A stretch of 8,423 bases of DNA from Xanthobacteraceae bacterium (GCA_030043175.1 JASHYD010000092.1:1-8423), one strand, 5' to 3'. Positions 1-6,921 are shown, counted from the stretch's first letter. Notes: a model not told the origin generated them from the sequence alone. Made by a program: numbers and translations.

Positions 1-475
1 GCAACGCGGTTTTCGGCCCCCGATCTTCAAATGTAGCCGGGCGCGCCGTGTGATGAAACGGGGCGTCTGACGGTGGTGGATGACACTGCTACTGGACGAC
101 AAACCAAAATATTCGATACCCTTCGACCCCATCAAGGGATTGAAATGAGATATCCGTCAAATGCTCAGATGAGGTCAGATACGCAGAGTTCGGACCAGTT
201 GGCGCTCGAGGTCTTTGGAGGGAGATCCCGAGGCGGTCAATCCTAACGGCTTACCGCAGCTTTACTCGGATTGACTCAGCGGCGACCGGCGCAGGCGCGA
301 GGCGGGCCGCTTTTCCAGCCAGCGATTCGCCCGCCTGGACTGGCGCCATCATGCCCGAGCGATCAGATCGGATAGGCAGGCGCCATTTGCGTACCGGGCG
401 CAGGGGAGCAGCGGCACCGCGAATGCAGAACCACCCTGAATCCGTGAGTTGGCCAATTCACGGATTTAGGATTAC
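1..475. other. Stretch with no supportable gene
   Basis: I find no convincing coding sequence here. The longest open frames are about 60 codons, overlap on opposite strands, and have no recognisable motif. Short frames open at base 1 and close within about 70 bases, so the tail of a gene entering from the left cannot be excluded. The only clear structure is the palindrome at 435-470, listed separately. Confidence 0.5.
435..470. repeat. 36-base near-perfect palindrome beside the VOC gene end
   Basis: CCT at 435-437 pairs with AGG at 468-470, AATCCGTGA at 439-447 with TCACGGATT at 458-466, and TTGG at 449-452 with CCAA at 453-456. The two imperfect positions (438/467 and 448/457) are G-T in the plus-strand transcript, where they can wobble, and C-A in the minus-strand transcript. 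It begins 6 bases past the stop codon of the minus-strand VOC gene, as a terminator hairpin would. However, neither side has a run of T, and the symmetry extends to the centre, as in a dimeric operator or a short dispersed palindromic repeat. Confidence 0.6.
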
Positions 476-832
476 TCACGACCGCAATGGCCAAGCGAAG
501 CTCAGCTCGTGGCCATCCGGATCGGTGAGGTGAAAGAAGCGCTCGCCCCACTCGGCATCGCGCGGTGCCGCATGTGGTTGATAGCCGGCTGCGATCACCG
601 TCGCATAGAGGGTATCAACGTCGGAGTGGTAAAAGATGATACGTCCCCACCAAGTCCAATTTCGCTCCGCGGGTTGGGCGATAAGATTGAGAAAGCTGGT
701 GCCAGCCCGAAAACTTGTAAACGCGGCGTCATCACCACCGTGAACGATCTCAAATCCGAGCATGCTATAAAAGGCGACGGCGCTCGCCATGTTGTGGGTG
801 CCCAACGTGACGGCACTAATGCTCTCGATCAT
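476..832 (-). CDS. VOC family (glyoxalase/bleomycin-resistance fold) protein
   Basis: A 118-residue protein with the single-module layout of the vicinal oxygen chelate superfamily. It has a first beta strand (SAVTL, 6-10), the helix and turn SAVAFYSMLGFEIVHG (17-32), a second half beginning around IIFYHSDVDTLYATVIAAG (65-83), and the family's closing signature FHLTDPDGHELSF (100-112). Glu109 sits where these folds usually place a metal ligand. Members include glyoxalase I, ring-cleaving dioxygenases and antibiotic-binding proteins, and the sequence alone does not say which reaction or ligand applies. The ATG at 830-832 is chosen because GGAG (minus strand, 842-845) lies 9 bases upstream. The frame stays open to 1057, but that extension has no VOC features. 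The gene stands alone, 327 bases beyond the histidine kinase on the same strand. Family is secure; function is unknown. Confidence 0.85.
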   Translation of the reverse strand: MIESISAVTLGTHNMASAVAFYSMLGFEIVHGGDDAAFTSFRAGTSFLNLIAQPAERNWTWWGRIIFYHSDVDTLYATVIAAGYQPHAAPRDAEWGERFFHLTDPDGHELSFAWPLRS

Positions 833-1159
833 CGGGGCCTGCTCCATTCTTCGTACCGTTCCGTTGGGTCGGCCGATGTGACAGTCCCGACCAGGTGTCG
901 GCGGCCGTCGCCACATCCAGGTTGGTCCAGCTTTACGGATGCCTTTAAACGAGACGTGGATGACCGTGTCGAGCCGGAGCGCTGCGCCGGTTTCCTTTCC
1001 TGCCGCCAGCAGCCGTCGGTGCCGACACGCTCTTGAGCACGACGACCATGCGGTCAAAGCTGACGACGCATCATTGGAGGCGCTCTGCGGGCACTATTTC
1101 GGGCCGATGGATCAGACGGCCCATGGCATTCGGGAAAGCCGGCCGGGAGAAATGCGAAT
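833..1159. other. Intergenic gap between histidine kinase and VOC gene
   Basis: No protein gene is supported here. Open frames cross on both strands (one on plus from 939, one on minus extending the VOC frame upstream), but neither has a recognisable motif or a ribosome binding site at a plausible start. The gap presumably holds the end of the two-component transcript and the promoter of the VOC gene. I could not pick out a convincing -35/-10 pair. One hairpin is listed separately. Confidence 0.45.
1101..1122 (-). terminator. Weak hairpin 38 bases beyond the histidine kinase stop
   Basis: GGGCCG at 1101-1106 and CGGCCC at 1117-1122 form a 6-base-pair GC-only stem with a 10-base loop, just downstream of the histidine kinase on its coding strand. 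No T tract follows on the minus strand, so this would be at most a weak or factor-assisted terminator. It could also be a chance stem in GC-rich DNA. Confidence 0.22.
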
Positions 1160-2545
1160 CTATGTGAGCAAGAACGTCGGTGCCAACCGTTCAAGCGGTT
1201 GTGGACAGGCTATTTCCGCAGTGCACTCCTTCCCCGAGGTGATGGTGAAGCGAAAACTGTGCAGTTTGACGATAGCGGCGACCAGACTCAAACCGAGCCC
1301 AAGCCCGCCGTTGCTGCGACTCTTGTCCGAACGGTAGAAGCGCCTCGTGACCGCTTTGCTGTCGCTCTCGGAAATACCTGGACCAGTGTCCTTCACCCGG
1401 ATTGCAGCTTCACCGTCGCGATGAAGGAGACAAAGCTCCACGCGGCCGCCCGCGGGAGTGAACCTCACGGCATTGTCGACGAGATTGGCAACCGCTTCGA
1501 ACAAAAGGTCACGGTCGCCGCGCACGACCGCATCATCGGCCGCGTCAACCTGAAGCGTGACTTGCTTGTCTTCGGCGATCGGCTCATACAGTTCGCCCAC
1601 TTCGTGCAGCAGGGGTGCGAGTGGAAGTTCGCCAAATCCATCCAGACGGCGTACATGCTCGATCTCCGCAATGCGCAACAACGCCGTAATGATGGCTAGT
1701 GACTGGTCGAGTCCCGCGATGGCCTCGTCAACTACTGTTTTCAATTCCTCCAGCGTTGCGGAACGCGCGCAACCGCGCTCAAGGCGCACCCTGACACGCG
1801 TGAGCGGAGTCCGCAAATCATGCGCGATATCATCGCCGACGCCGGCAATCTCCTGGATGAGAGTTTCGATATTGGCCAGCATGCCGTTGACGATAACGGC
1901 CAATTTGTCGAATGGATCATCGCCTCCACGGGCCGGCAACCGCTCACGGAGATCGCCGGCCACGATGCGCTGAACCTTCTTGTTGACCTCCGCCACCCGT
2001 TTCTGCGCGCGCATGCTGAGGAATATTCCGGCTCCAATACTCAAGCATAAAGCCGGAATGAGTCCCATGCCCAATGTCGCGCCAACGATATCGGCAATTT
2101 CTGCCGCCTCATCGATATTGCGGCCAACGACCACAACGCCGCCATTTGGTAATCGTCGGGCAATGGCGCGAACGGTCTGTTTGTCCACACTGGCGCCAAT
2201 GAGCGGAAACAGCGATTCCTGCGCGGGGCCGTCGACTCTCACATCGGGTGGCAGGTTCGGCAGATTGCCGGCGAGCGGCCGCCCGTCCGGTGCAAATAGG
2301 GCAGCATATTGCACCATTCGCGGATCTTGTCTCAGGAAATCTGCGATCGCATCCAGCCTCCGCTGAGGCGCCGCCGAAGCAAATTCAATGGCGCGCATCG
2401 TGATGACCTCGTCCGATCGGGTAATCAGATATCGGTCCGTCCGCCAGTATACAATTGTAAACAGGACAGCGATGTACACGGCAAACATGCCGGCAACTGC
2501 TGCCGTCGAGCGGAACGTCGTCGTGCGGATGAAATCAGGGAGCAC
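1160..2545 (-). CDS. Two-component sensor histidine kinase (HAMP, HisKA, HATPase_c)
   Basis: An inner-membrane sensor kinase of 461 residues if it starts at the GTG at 2545. It would autophosphorylate on histidine and pass the phosphate to the overlapping response regulator. Order of parts: transmembrane helix 1 (about 16-34), periplasmic sensing region of about 115 residues, transmembrane helix 2 (about 152-177), HAMP linker (about 178-230), dimerisation box DDIAHDLRTPLTR with phospho-acceptor His242, N box NLVDNAVRFTP (Asn354, Asn358), G1 box DTGPGI (386-391), F box RRFYRSD, and G2 box GGLGLGLSL (413-421). All catalytic motifs are intact. The GTG overlaps the regulator's last codons and directly precedes PDFIRTTTFRS, a typical N-terminus for this class. 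An ATG at 2572 and a far upstream one at 2677 are also in frame, neither with a clear Shine-Dalgarno. The stimulus is unknown; the sensing region matches nothing I can name. Confidence 0.92.
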   Translation of the reverse strand: MLPDFIRTTTFRSTAAVAGMFAVYIAVLFTIVYWRTDRYLITRSDEVITMRAIEFASAAPQRRLDAIADFLRQDPRMVQYAALFAPDGRPLAGNLPNLPPDVRVDGPAQESLFPLIGASVDKQTVRAIARRLPNGGVVVVGRNIDEAAEIADIVGATLGMGLIPALCLSIGAGIFLSMRAQKRVAEVNKKVQRIVAGDLRERLPARGGDDPFDKLAVIVNGMLANIETLIQEIAGVGDDIAHDLRTPLTRVRVRLERGCARSATLEELKTVVDEAIAGLDQSLAIITALLRIAEIEHVRRLDGFGELPLAPLLHEVGELYEPIAEDKQVTLQVDAADDAVVRGDRDLLFEAVANLVDNAVRFTPAGGRVELCLLHRDGEAAIRVKDTGPGISESDSKAVTRRFYRSDKSRSNGGLGLGLSLVAAIVKLHSFRFTITSGKECTAEIACPQPLERLAPTFLLT

Positions 2546-3209
2546 GGAGGATAAACCCCACACCGCGAACATTGTGCAACATTGGCGGCTCATGCGCCAA
2601 GTCAACCTTATGTCGCAGTCGTCCCATATGGACATCGACGAGATTGGTTTGTGGGATGAATTTGTAATTCCAGACATCCTCCAGCAGCATGGTGCGTGTC
2701 AGCATCTGGTCTTTGCGGCGCATCATATATTCGAGGAGTTGGAACTCTCGTGGCAAGAGCTCGATTACACGATCCCCTCGCTTGGCGGTTCGTTTGATGA
2801 GATCGAGCTTGAGCGGACCAACCTGGAGCGTCGTGGCCTGGCTGTCTGCCGGCCGACGCAGCAGGGCCTCGATCCGGGCGATCAGTTCCATGGTTGCGAA
2901 CGGCTTGGTGAGGTAGTCATCGCCACCCGCCCGCAGGCCGCGCACGCGATCGTCCACGGCGCCAAGTGCACTCAGGACAAGAACGGGCGTGCGCACCCCT
3001 TGGTATCGCAATGCCTCGATAATGGTCAGGCCGTCCATCCCGGGCAGCAGGCGATCGATAATCATGGCGTCCGCATCCCCTGCGCGCGCCCTGTCCAGGC
3101 CTGTGAGGCCGTCCGCGACCCAGTCCACGTCGAACCCGCGATCGCCGAGTTCGGCTCTGATTTCCTCAGCCGTCTGTTTGTCATCCTCGATGAGAAGCAA
3201 CCTAGCCAT
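2535..3209 (-). CDS. OmpR-family response regulator
   Basis: A 224-residue DNA-binding regulator, the partner of the overlapping histidine kinase. The receiver domain (1-120) has the acidic pair Asp9/Asp10 in LLLIEDD, the phospho-acceptor Asp52 in IIDRLLPGMDG, Ser80 in the Thr/Ser position, and Lys102 in TKPF. The winged-helix domain (about 125-224) carries LLPREFQLLEYMM, the recognition-helix region WNYKFIPQTNLVDVHMGRLRHKV (in part 180-201), and the closing wing VRGVGFIL. The ATG at 3209 is preferred over the in-frame ATG at 3230 because GAGGA (minus strand, 3217-3221) lies 7 bases upstream, and MARLLLIEDD is a standard receiver start. It is first in a two-gene operon, and its 3' end overlaps the kinase start by 11 bases, which suggests translational coupling. 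The wing and receiver resemble CusR/QseB-type regulators, but the target genes cannot be read from this window. Confidence 0.95.
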   Translation of the reverse strand: MARLLLIEDDKQTAEEIRAELGDRGFDVDWVADGLTGLDRARAGDADAMIIDRLLPGMDGLTIIEALRYQGVRTPVLVLSALGAVDDRVRGLRAGGDDYLTKPFATMELIARIEALLRRPADSQATTLQVGPLKLDLIKRTAKRGDRVIELLPREFQLLEYMMRRKDQMLTRTMLLEDVWNYKFIPQTNLVDVHMGRLRHKVDLAHEPPMLHNVRGVGFILRAP

Positions 3210-3247
3210 CAGCCGGTCCTCATCCGTCATGACTGTTATTCGCTGCC

Positions 3248-3277
3248 AATATATCCGCAGGCAGACCGATCGGTCAC
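3248..3277 (-). promoter_or_regulatory. Probable sigma70-type promoter of the two-component operon
   Basis: On the minus strand, GTGACC (3277-3272, four of six matches to the -35 consensus) is followed after 18 bases by TATATT (3253-3248, close to the -10 consensus). Transcription would begin near 3241, leaving a leader of about 32 bases before the regulator's ATG at 3209. TATATT stands out against GC-rich surroundings. The spacing is slightly long but acceptable. Confidence 0.55.
3264..3275. promoter_or_regulatory. Perfect 12-base palindrome over the -35 region (possible operator)
   Basis: GACCGATCGGTC is its own reverse complement and overlaps the proposed -35 element of the regulator-kinase promoter. 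A bound dimer here would block RNA polymerase, so repression or autoregulation is plausible. OmpR-type regulators more often bind direct repeats, so a different protein may bind, or the palindrome may be chance. Confidence 0.4.
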
Positions 3278-3301
3278 GCTCGGAATAAGACCGTAGGGGC
3301 C

Positions 3302-3820
3302 GGTGCGCAATTGCACCACGGATTGGCGGGTGCGACGGCTTTGACAGTCACAGTCGGGTGGGCGTTGACGGTACCATGCTGGCCGCGTAGCCGAGGCGGC
3401 CGAGGCCGCCGCGGCTACCTCTCGGTGAGGATAGGAAGGCTCCCCATGAGCGAACGAGTGGCCGAAACCACCCGGGCTGCGGGCGCACTGCGATGGGCTT
3501 GGGGCGACGCAGGCCAACGGTAAGTGCTGGCCGCTCGATCGGTCCTGGCCAGGGCGAAGGTCGGTCCGGACCGGAGCGCGGGACCACGATGGCGAAAACG
3601 CGGTGGTGGATGCGGTGTAAAACGCATGGGACGCGCTATCGCCGTCGAAATGGCCGCGAACGTGCGGATGTGGTTGGGGCGCATGTCGTCGGGCTCAACA
3701 CCCGAGGAAGTGAACGAAAGCCGCCAGGCAAATCGAGGCGCACAGGGCGTCGCGGAAGAGCTTGCTTTTCCCGCTGCAGGGAAGGCCTGGGACGGGATGC
3801 CGGGGCGATTCGGCATCGAA
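3302..3820 (+). ncRNA. Possible large structured RNA, perhaps a group II intron 5' fragment
   Basis: Short perfect stems follow each other closely on the plus strand: GGTGC/GCACC (3302-3317), GTGG/CCAC around CCGAAA (3458-3471), GGCCA/TGGCC (3512-3532), ACCAC/GTGGT enclosing GCG-AAAA-CGC (3583-3607), ATGCG/CGCAT around GTGTAAAA (3610-3627), TCGGG/CCCGA (3689-3705), TTCCC/GGGAA (3768-3783) and GATGCCG/CGGCATC (3796-3817). Many loops are A-rich on plus and T-rich on minus, which suggests the plus strand is the RNA. GTGCGAC at 3330-3336 resembles the 5' end of bacterial group II introns. Against that reading, I see no domain V hairpin and no reverse transcriptase, so if it is an intron it is a remnant. 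Boundaries are approximate. Confidence 0.3.
3387..3418. repeat. 32-base GC-rich palindrome with one mismatch
   Basis: GTAGCCG at 3387-3393 is complementary to CGGCTAC at 3412-3418. Inside them GGCGGCC (3395-3401) pairs with GGCCGCC (3404-3410), separated by two bases. The only mismatch is A3394 against G3411. As RNA this would be a very stable hairpin. It lies about 180 bases upstream of the response regulator start and inside the region proposed as structured RNA, where it could be one arm. No T run follows on either side. Confidence 0.55.
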
Positions 3821-4092
3821 ATGGGAATCTTGGCCTATGAAGCCGGCCATGATGGAGCTCGGCCAGCACGACATAACGCAAAATGCGCTGATCCCCGGTC
3901 GGCGACACCCGGCGTGGCCATGATTACGAGCATCTCGGCGATAGCTTGCTGAGGCTGCCGGTCCGGAGCGGGATAGTTCGCAACAGGCTTGGGATGTTCG
4001 GGCTCAATATTTCCATGGAAGAGGTCGGCTGCAACTCGACGAGGTCCCACGGCTAAGAGCATCTGAGCTGCCGATGGCGTGCCGGCCGCTGC

Positions 4093-4117
4093 GGAACTTT
4101 CGAACGTCTCGCCGGTT
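4093..4117 (+). promoter_or_regulatory. EcfG-like general-stress promoter
   Basis: GGAAC (4093-4097), 16 bases, then GGTT (4114-4117) closely fits the alphaproteobacterial EcfG consensus GGAAC-N16/17-CGTT, with one mismatch in the -10 part. The start point would be near 4123, about 20 bases before the first ATG of the NADH dehydrogenase remnant. No other gene start competes for it. If real, it places the sugar-oxidation operon under general stress control. The call rests on one motif match. Confidence 0.5.
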
Positions 4118-4141
4118 AAACGGGGGCGGCAGAAGACATGA

Positions 4142-4522
4142 ATGGCGCCTTCCGGTGCCGGTCTATCGATGAATCCGAGGTTCGATTCCAGTACCGGTCC
4201 ACGCAGTGTAGCGATCGTGGGCGCGGGATTCGCGGGGCGGGCGGTCGCGCGCAAGCTCGCCTCAGCACCGGCCGGCCTGCTAATCATCGACTCGCACAAT
4301 TACAATCCTTTGTCGTCATTGTCGATTGCCTGGCTGGGTTTGGGAGGCGTGCACATCTTTGTGCTGATAGGCTTGCGTAATCGGTTCGCCGTATTTCTCA
4401 ATTGGGTCTGGGCGTGGCTCACCCATCCGCCCGACACGCGATTGATCACTGCCGAGGAACGTACGCGCGCGCATGCTCCCCAAGTTTTTCCGGTTTCTAC
4501 GCAACTCTCCAGGAGGAGCTAG
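4142..4522 (+). pseudogene. Internally deleted type II NADH dehydrogenase remnant
   Basis: A 126-codon open frame joins the two ends of an NDH-2 protein. Residues 21-56 are the FAD-binding start: SVAIVGAGFAGRAVARKLA with the GxGxxG turn, then the second strand LLIIDSHNYN. Residues about 60-103 are the membrane-associated tail: AWLGLGGVHIFVLIGLRNRF, then NWVWAWLTHPPDTRLI. Family members are about 400-450 residues, so roughly 300 residues are missing, including the NADH-binding domain and most of the FAD site. The join lies near 4305-4325, where TTGTCG occurs twice three bases apart. NDH-2 oxidises NADH and passes electrons to quinone; this product cannot. The start may be the ATG at 4142 or 4169; neither has a clear Shine-Dalgarno. 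The frame remains open and its TAG (4520-4522) abuts the next gene's GTG, so it may still be translated and couple to that gene. A functional mini-protein is possible but unlikely. Confidence 0.75.
4511..4516 (+). promoter_or_regulatory. Strong ribosome binding site fixing the GTG start at 4523
   Basis: AGGAGG lies 6 bases before the GTG of the glucose 1-dehydrogenase gene and inside the last codons of the upstream remnant. This decides the start: the first ATG in the frame is far inside the conserved fold. Confidence 0.85.
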
Positions 4523-5359
4523 GTGACCGCAGCCGAGCCAGGAGGCGCTGCACCAATTCTCCGACCGCTCAGCGGACAGAAGGCTCTGGTCACCGGCGCA
4601 AATTCTGGCATCGGCCGCGCGGTGGCGATCGCCCTGGGTGAGGCAGGCGCCGACGTCGTGGTCAATTATGTTGCCGGCGAGGATCGTGCTCACGAGGTAG
4701 TCCGCGCCATCGAGCGGCACAGTGTCAAGGCCTACGCCCATCTCGCGGACGTGTCCGACGAAACGCAGGTCCTGGACATGTTCAGCACAATGACGCAGCG
4801 GCTGGGGACGATCGATATCCTCGTCAACAATGCTGGACTGCAACGTGATGCGCCATTTCAGGAGATGACGCTTGCGCAGTGGAACAAAGTGATTTCGGTA
4901 AATTTGACGGGTCAATTTCTCTGTGCGCGCGCCGCGATCGTCGAGTTCCTGCGCCGGGGCGTGCGTCCCGAAGTGTCTTCCAGTGCCGGCAAAATCATCT
5001 GCATGAGCTCCGTCCATCAGGAGATCCCCTGGGCCGGCCACTGCAACTACGCGGCATCGAAGGGCGGCATAACGATGCTCATGAAAAGCATCGCTCAGGA
5101 ATTTGCACCGCGTCGGATCCGCGTCAACAGCATCGCGCCCGGGGCGATCCGCACCCCCATCAACGCCGCTGCGTGGCAGACCAAAGCGGCCTATGACGCG
5201 CTTATGACGTTAGTGCCCTATCGCCGAATTGGAGAGCCCGATGATATCGGCAAAGCGGCCGCTTGGCTAGCCTCCGATCAGGCCGACTACGTGGTCGGCG
5301 CGACGTTGTTCGTCGATGGCGGAATGACGCTGTTCCCAGGATTCGCGACCGGCGGATGA
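4523..5359 (+). CDS. gdh: Glucose 1-dehydrogenase, SDR family
   Basis: A 278-residue soluble short-chain dehydrogenase expected to oxidise beta-D-glucose to glucono-1,5-lactone with NAD(P)+. It has the cofactor turn TGANSGIG (24-31), NNAG (102-105), Asn127 in the helix-4 position, and the catalytic triad Ser163, Tyr176 and Lys180 (YAASK). Beyond the general SDR pattern, it closely follows Bacillus-type glucose 1-dehydrogenases: MSSVHQEIPW, PGAIRTPIN and the ending LFVDGGMTLFPGF. The length is normal and the frame intact. The N-terminus has about 17 residues before the first beta strand. The gene follows the NDH-2 remnant with no gap and precedes the GMC oxidoreductase by 21 bases. The gluconolactonase further down would hydrolyse its product, which supports glucose as substrate. 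Other sugars are possible, and NAD versus NADP preference is not clear from the sequence. Confidence 0.88.
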   Translation: MTAAEPGGAAPILRPLSGQKALVTGANSGIGRAVAIALGEAGADVVVNYVAGEDRAHEVVRAIERHSVKAYAHLADVSDETQVLDMFSTMTQRLGTIDILVNNAGLQRDAPFQEMTLAQWNKVISVNLTGQFLCARAAIVEFLRRGVRPEVSSSAGKIICMSSVHQEIPWAGHCNYAASKGGITMLMKSIAQEFAPRRIRVNSIAPGAIRTPINAAAWQTKAAYDALMTLVPYRRIGEPDDIGKAAAWLASDQADYVVGATLFVDGGMTLFPGFATGG

Positions 5360-5380
5360 TCGGCGACGGAACACCCCGCC

Positions 5381-6921
5381 ATGGCCAGCGAGCGTTATGA
5401 CATCATCATCGTCGGCACGGGTGCTGGGGGAGGCACCCTCGCTCATCGGCTTGCGCCGAGCGGCAAGCGCGCATCCTGCTTTTGGAACGCGGTGATTTCC
5501 TCTCGCCGCCGTCTTCGTCAACGCAGGTATCAGGCGAAAGAGACGTGGTATGGCAGCGATGGCCGCGCGTTCTCTCCCGGGATTCACTATTGGGTGGGCG
5601 GCAATACGAAGATGTACGGTGCGGCGTTGTTTCGCCTGCGCAAGGATGATTTCGCCGAGATCGAGCATCATGGCGGAAGATCCCCGCCTTGGCCGCTCGC
5701 CGATGAGGATTTCGAGGCCTACTATTGCGAAGCGGAGCACCTCTACCTGGCGAGCACGGGCTTGACCCGACCGACCCGCCGTCAAGTCGGCCTTACCCCT
5801 ACCCGCCGGCCTCGCACGAGCCGCGCATTCAGGAACTCCACGATGCCTTCGAGCGGGAGGGCCATCATCCATTCCCGCTGCCGCTCGGGGTGCTGCTTGA
5901 CGAAAAGGACGGCAAGCCGCTGCGCACCAGCGCCTGCATCCGGTGCGATGCCTTCGACGGTTATCCGTGTCTCGTCAACGGCAAGGCGGATACGCAGATC
6001 ATCTGCGTCGAGCCGGCACTCAAGCACGCGAATGTCACGCTCCTCGCCAATGCGTGCGTTGAGCGTCTGCAGACCGAGCCCACGGGCCGCAGTGTGAGCG
6101 CGGTTTGGGTCGATCACCACGGCGCGAAGGAGGCGTACTCGGCCGATATCGTGGTCGTCGCGTGCGGCGCCATAAACTCGGCTCTTCTGCTGCTACGCTC
6201 CGCCTGCGACAGGCATCCGCGCGGGCTCGCCAACAGCTCAGATGTCGTCGGCCGGCACTACATGCGACACAACAATACGGCTTTCATGGCGATGTCGCGC
6301 CAGCGCAATCCGACGAAGTTTCAAAAGACGCTGGCCCTCAACGATTTCTATTTCAGCGCCCGCGACTTTCCCTTCCCGCTGGGCCACATCCAATTGCTCG
6401 GCAAATCGCACGGCGCGACGATCGCGGGCGAAGCGGGTTCTTGGGCCCGAATGATACCTGAAATGCCCTTCGACGCCATCGCCCATCATGCCGTGGATTT
6501 CTGGCTGACCTCCGAAGATCTTCCCGATCCCAACAATCGGATCACTTGCGGCCGCGACGGCAGGGTCACCCTCGAGCTCGCCGAGAACAACATGGAGGGT
6601 CACAGGCGGCTTCAGGCCAAGCTCAAGGACATGCTGGAGTCACTCGACTTTCATCCTCATCTGCTGCCGCGCTCTCTCTATCTGGGCAAGAACATCCCGA
6701 TCGGCGGGACGGCGCATCAGGCCGGGACCGTCCGCTTCGGCCGGGACCCCAAGACATCGGCGCTCGATGTCAACTGCAAGGGTCACGACCTCGACAACCT
6801 CTATGTCGTTGATGGCGGTTTCTTCGTGCCGATCGGCGCCGTGAACCCTTCGCTCACCATCATCGCCAATGCCCTGCGCGTCGGCGATCATCTCGTCGAA
6901 CGGCTCGGGAGAGGCTCGTGA
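5381..6921 (+). pseudogene. GMC-family flavoprotein oxidoreductase, frameshifted
   Basis: A glucose-methanol-choline oxidoreductase of about 515 residues in its undamaged form. The start frame gives RYDIIIVGTGAGGGTLAHRL, the FAD-binding turn, then garbles after Arg30 (5470). The expected ILLLERGDFL appears in a second frame (5473-5502), AVFVNA in a third (5508-5525), and YQAKETWYG back in the first from 5528. A fourth break near 5747-5750 moves the gene to another frame, which stays open to the stop at 6919. The later part is well kept: a Cys-rich CIRCDAFDGYPCLVNGKAD (from 5935), the active-site His in GGTAHQAG (6715-6717) and Asn in GAVNPSLTIIANALRVGDHL (6844-6846). Each break loses 3n+1 bases, so three cancel and the fourth does not. 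A full-length enzyme cannot be made unless these are sequence errors. Its start follows the dehydrogenase by 21 bases; its stop overlaps the next start (GTGA). Confidence 0.85.

Larger units (their letters stand above)
3278..4092. other. 815-base region without a supportable protein gene
   Basis: Open frames of 90-154 codons exist on both strands, but they overlap one another, are rich in Arg, Gly, Ala and Pro, and show no domain. They look like by-products of GC-rich DNA. The left part is dense in hairpins, listed as a possible structured RNA. The right part (about 3950-4090) shows neither a gene nor strong structure, and leads into the EcfG-like promoter at 4093. Confidence 0.5.

Noticed and set aside
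833..1057. Possible 75-residue N-terminal extension of the VOC protein
   Set aside because: The frame is open, but the extension has no VOC features, and the ATG at 832 has a good ribosome binding site and matches the fold's first strand.
939..1337. 132-codon open frame on the plus strand
   Set aside because: Its second half is antisense to the kinase C-terminus, and I recognise no domain in the first half.
2388..3296. 302-codon open frame on the plus strand
   Set aside because: It is antisense to the response regulator and the kinase start, whose motifs are complete on the other strand.
3493..3952. Overlapping 115- and 142-codon open frames on the plus strand
   Set aside because: Two frames compete over the same hairpin-rich DNA, both are basic and low in hydrophobic content, and neither has a recognisable motif or Shine-Dalgarno site.
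3835..4299. 154-codon open frame on the minus strand
   Set aside because: Its first part is antisense to the conserved NDH-2 N-terminus, its composition is Ala/Pro/Arg-rich, and no domain is seen.
4093..4522. Domain V or reverse transcriptase completing a group II intron
   Set aside because: I looked for a domain V-like hairpin and reverse transcriptase motifs between 3820 and 4522 and found none. The sequence instead leads into the NDH-2 remnant.
5267..5872. 201-codon open frame on the minus strand
   Set aside because: It is antisense to the dehydrogenase end and the GMC gene, both with clear conserved motifs on the plus strand.
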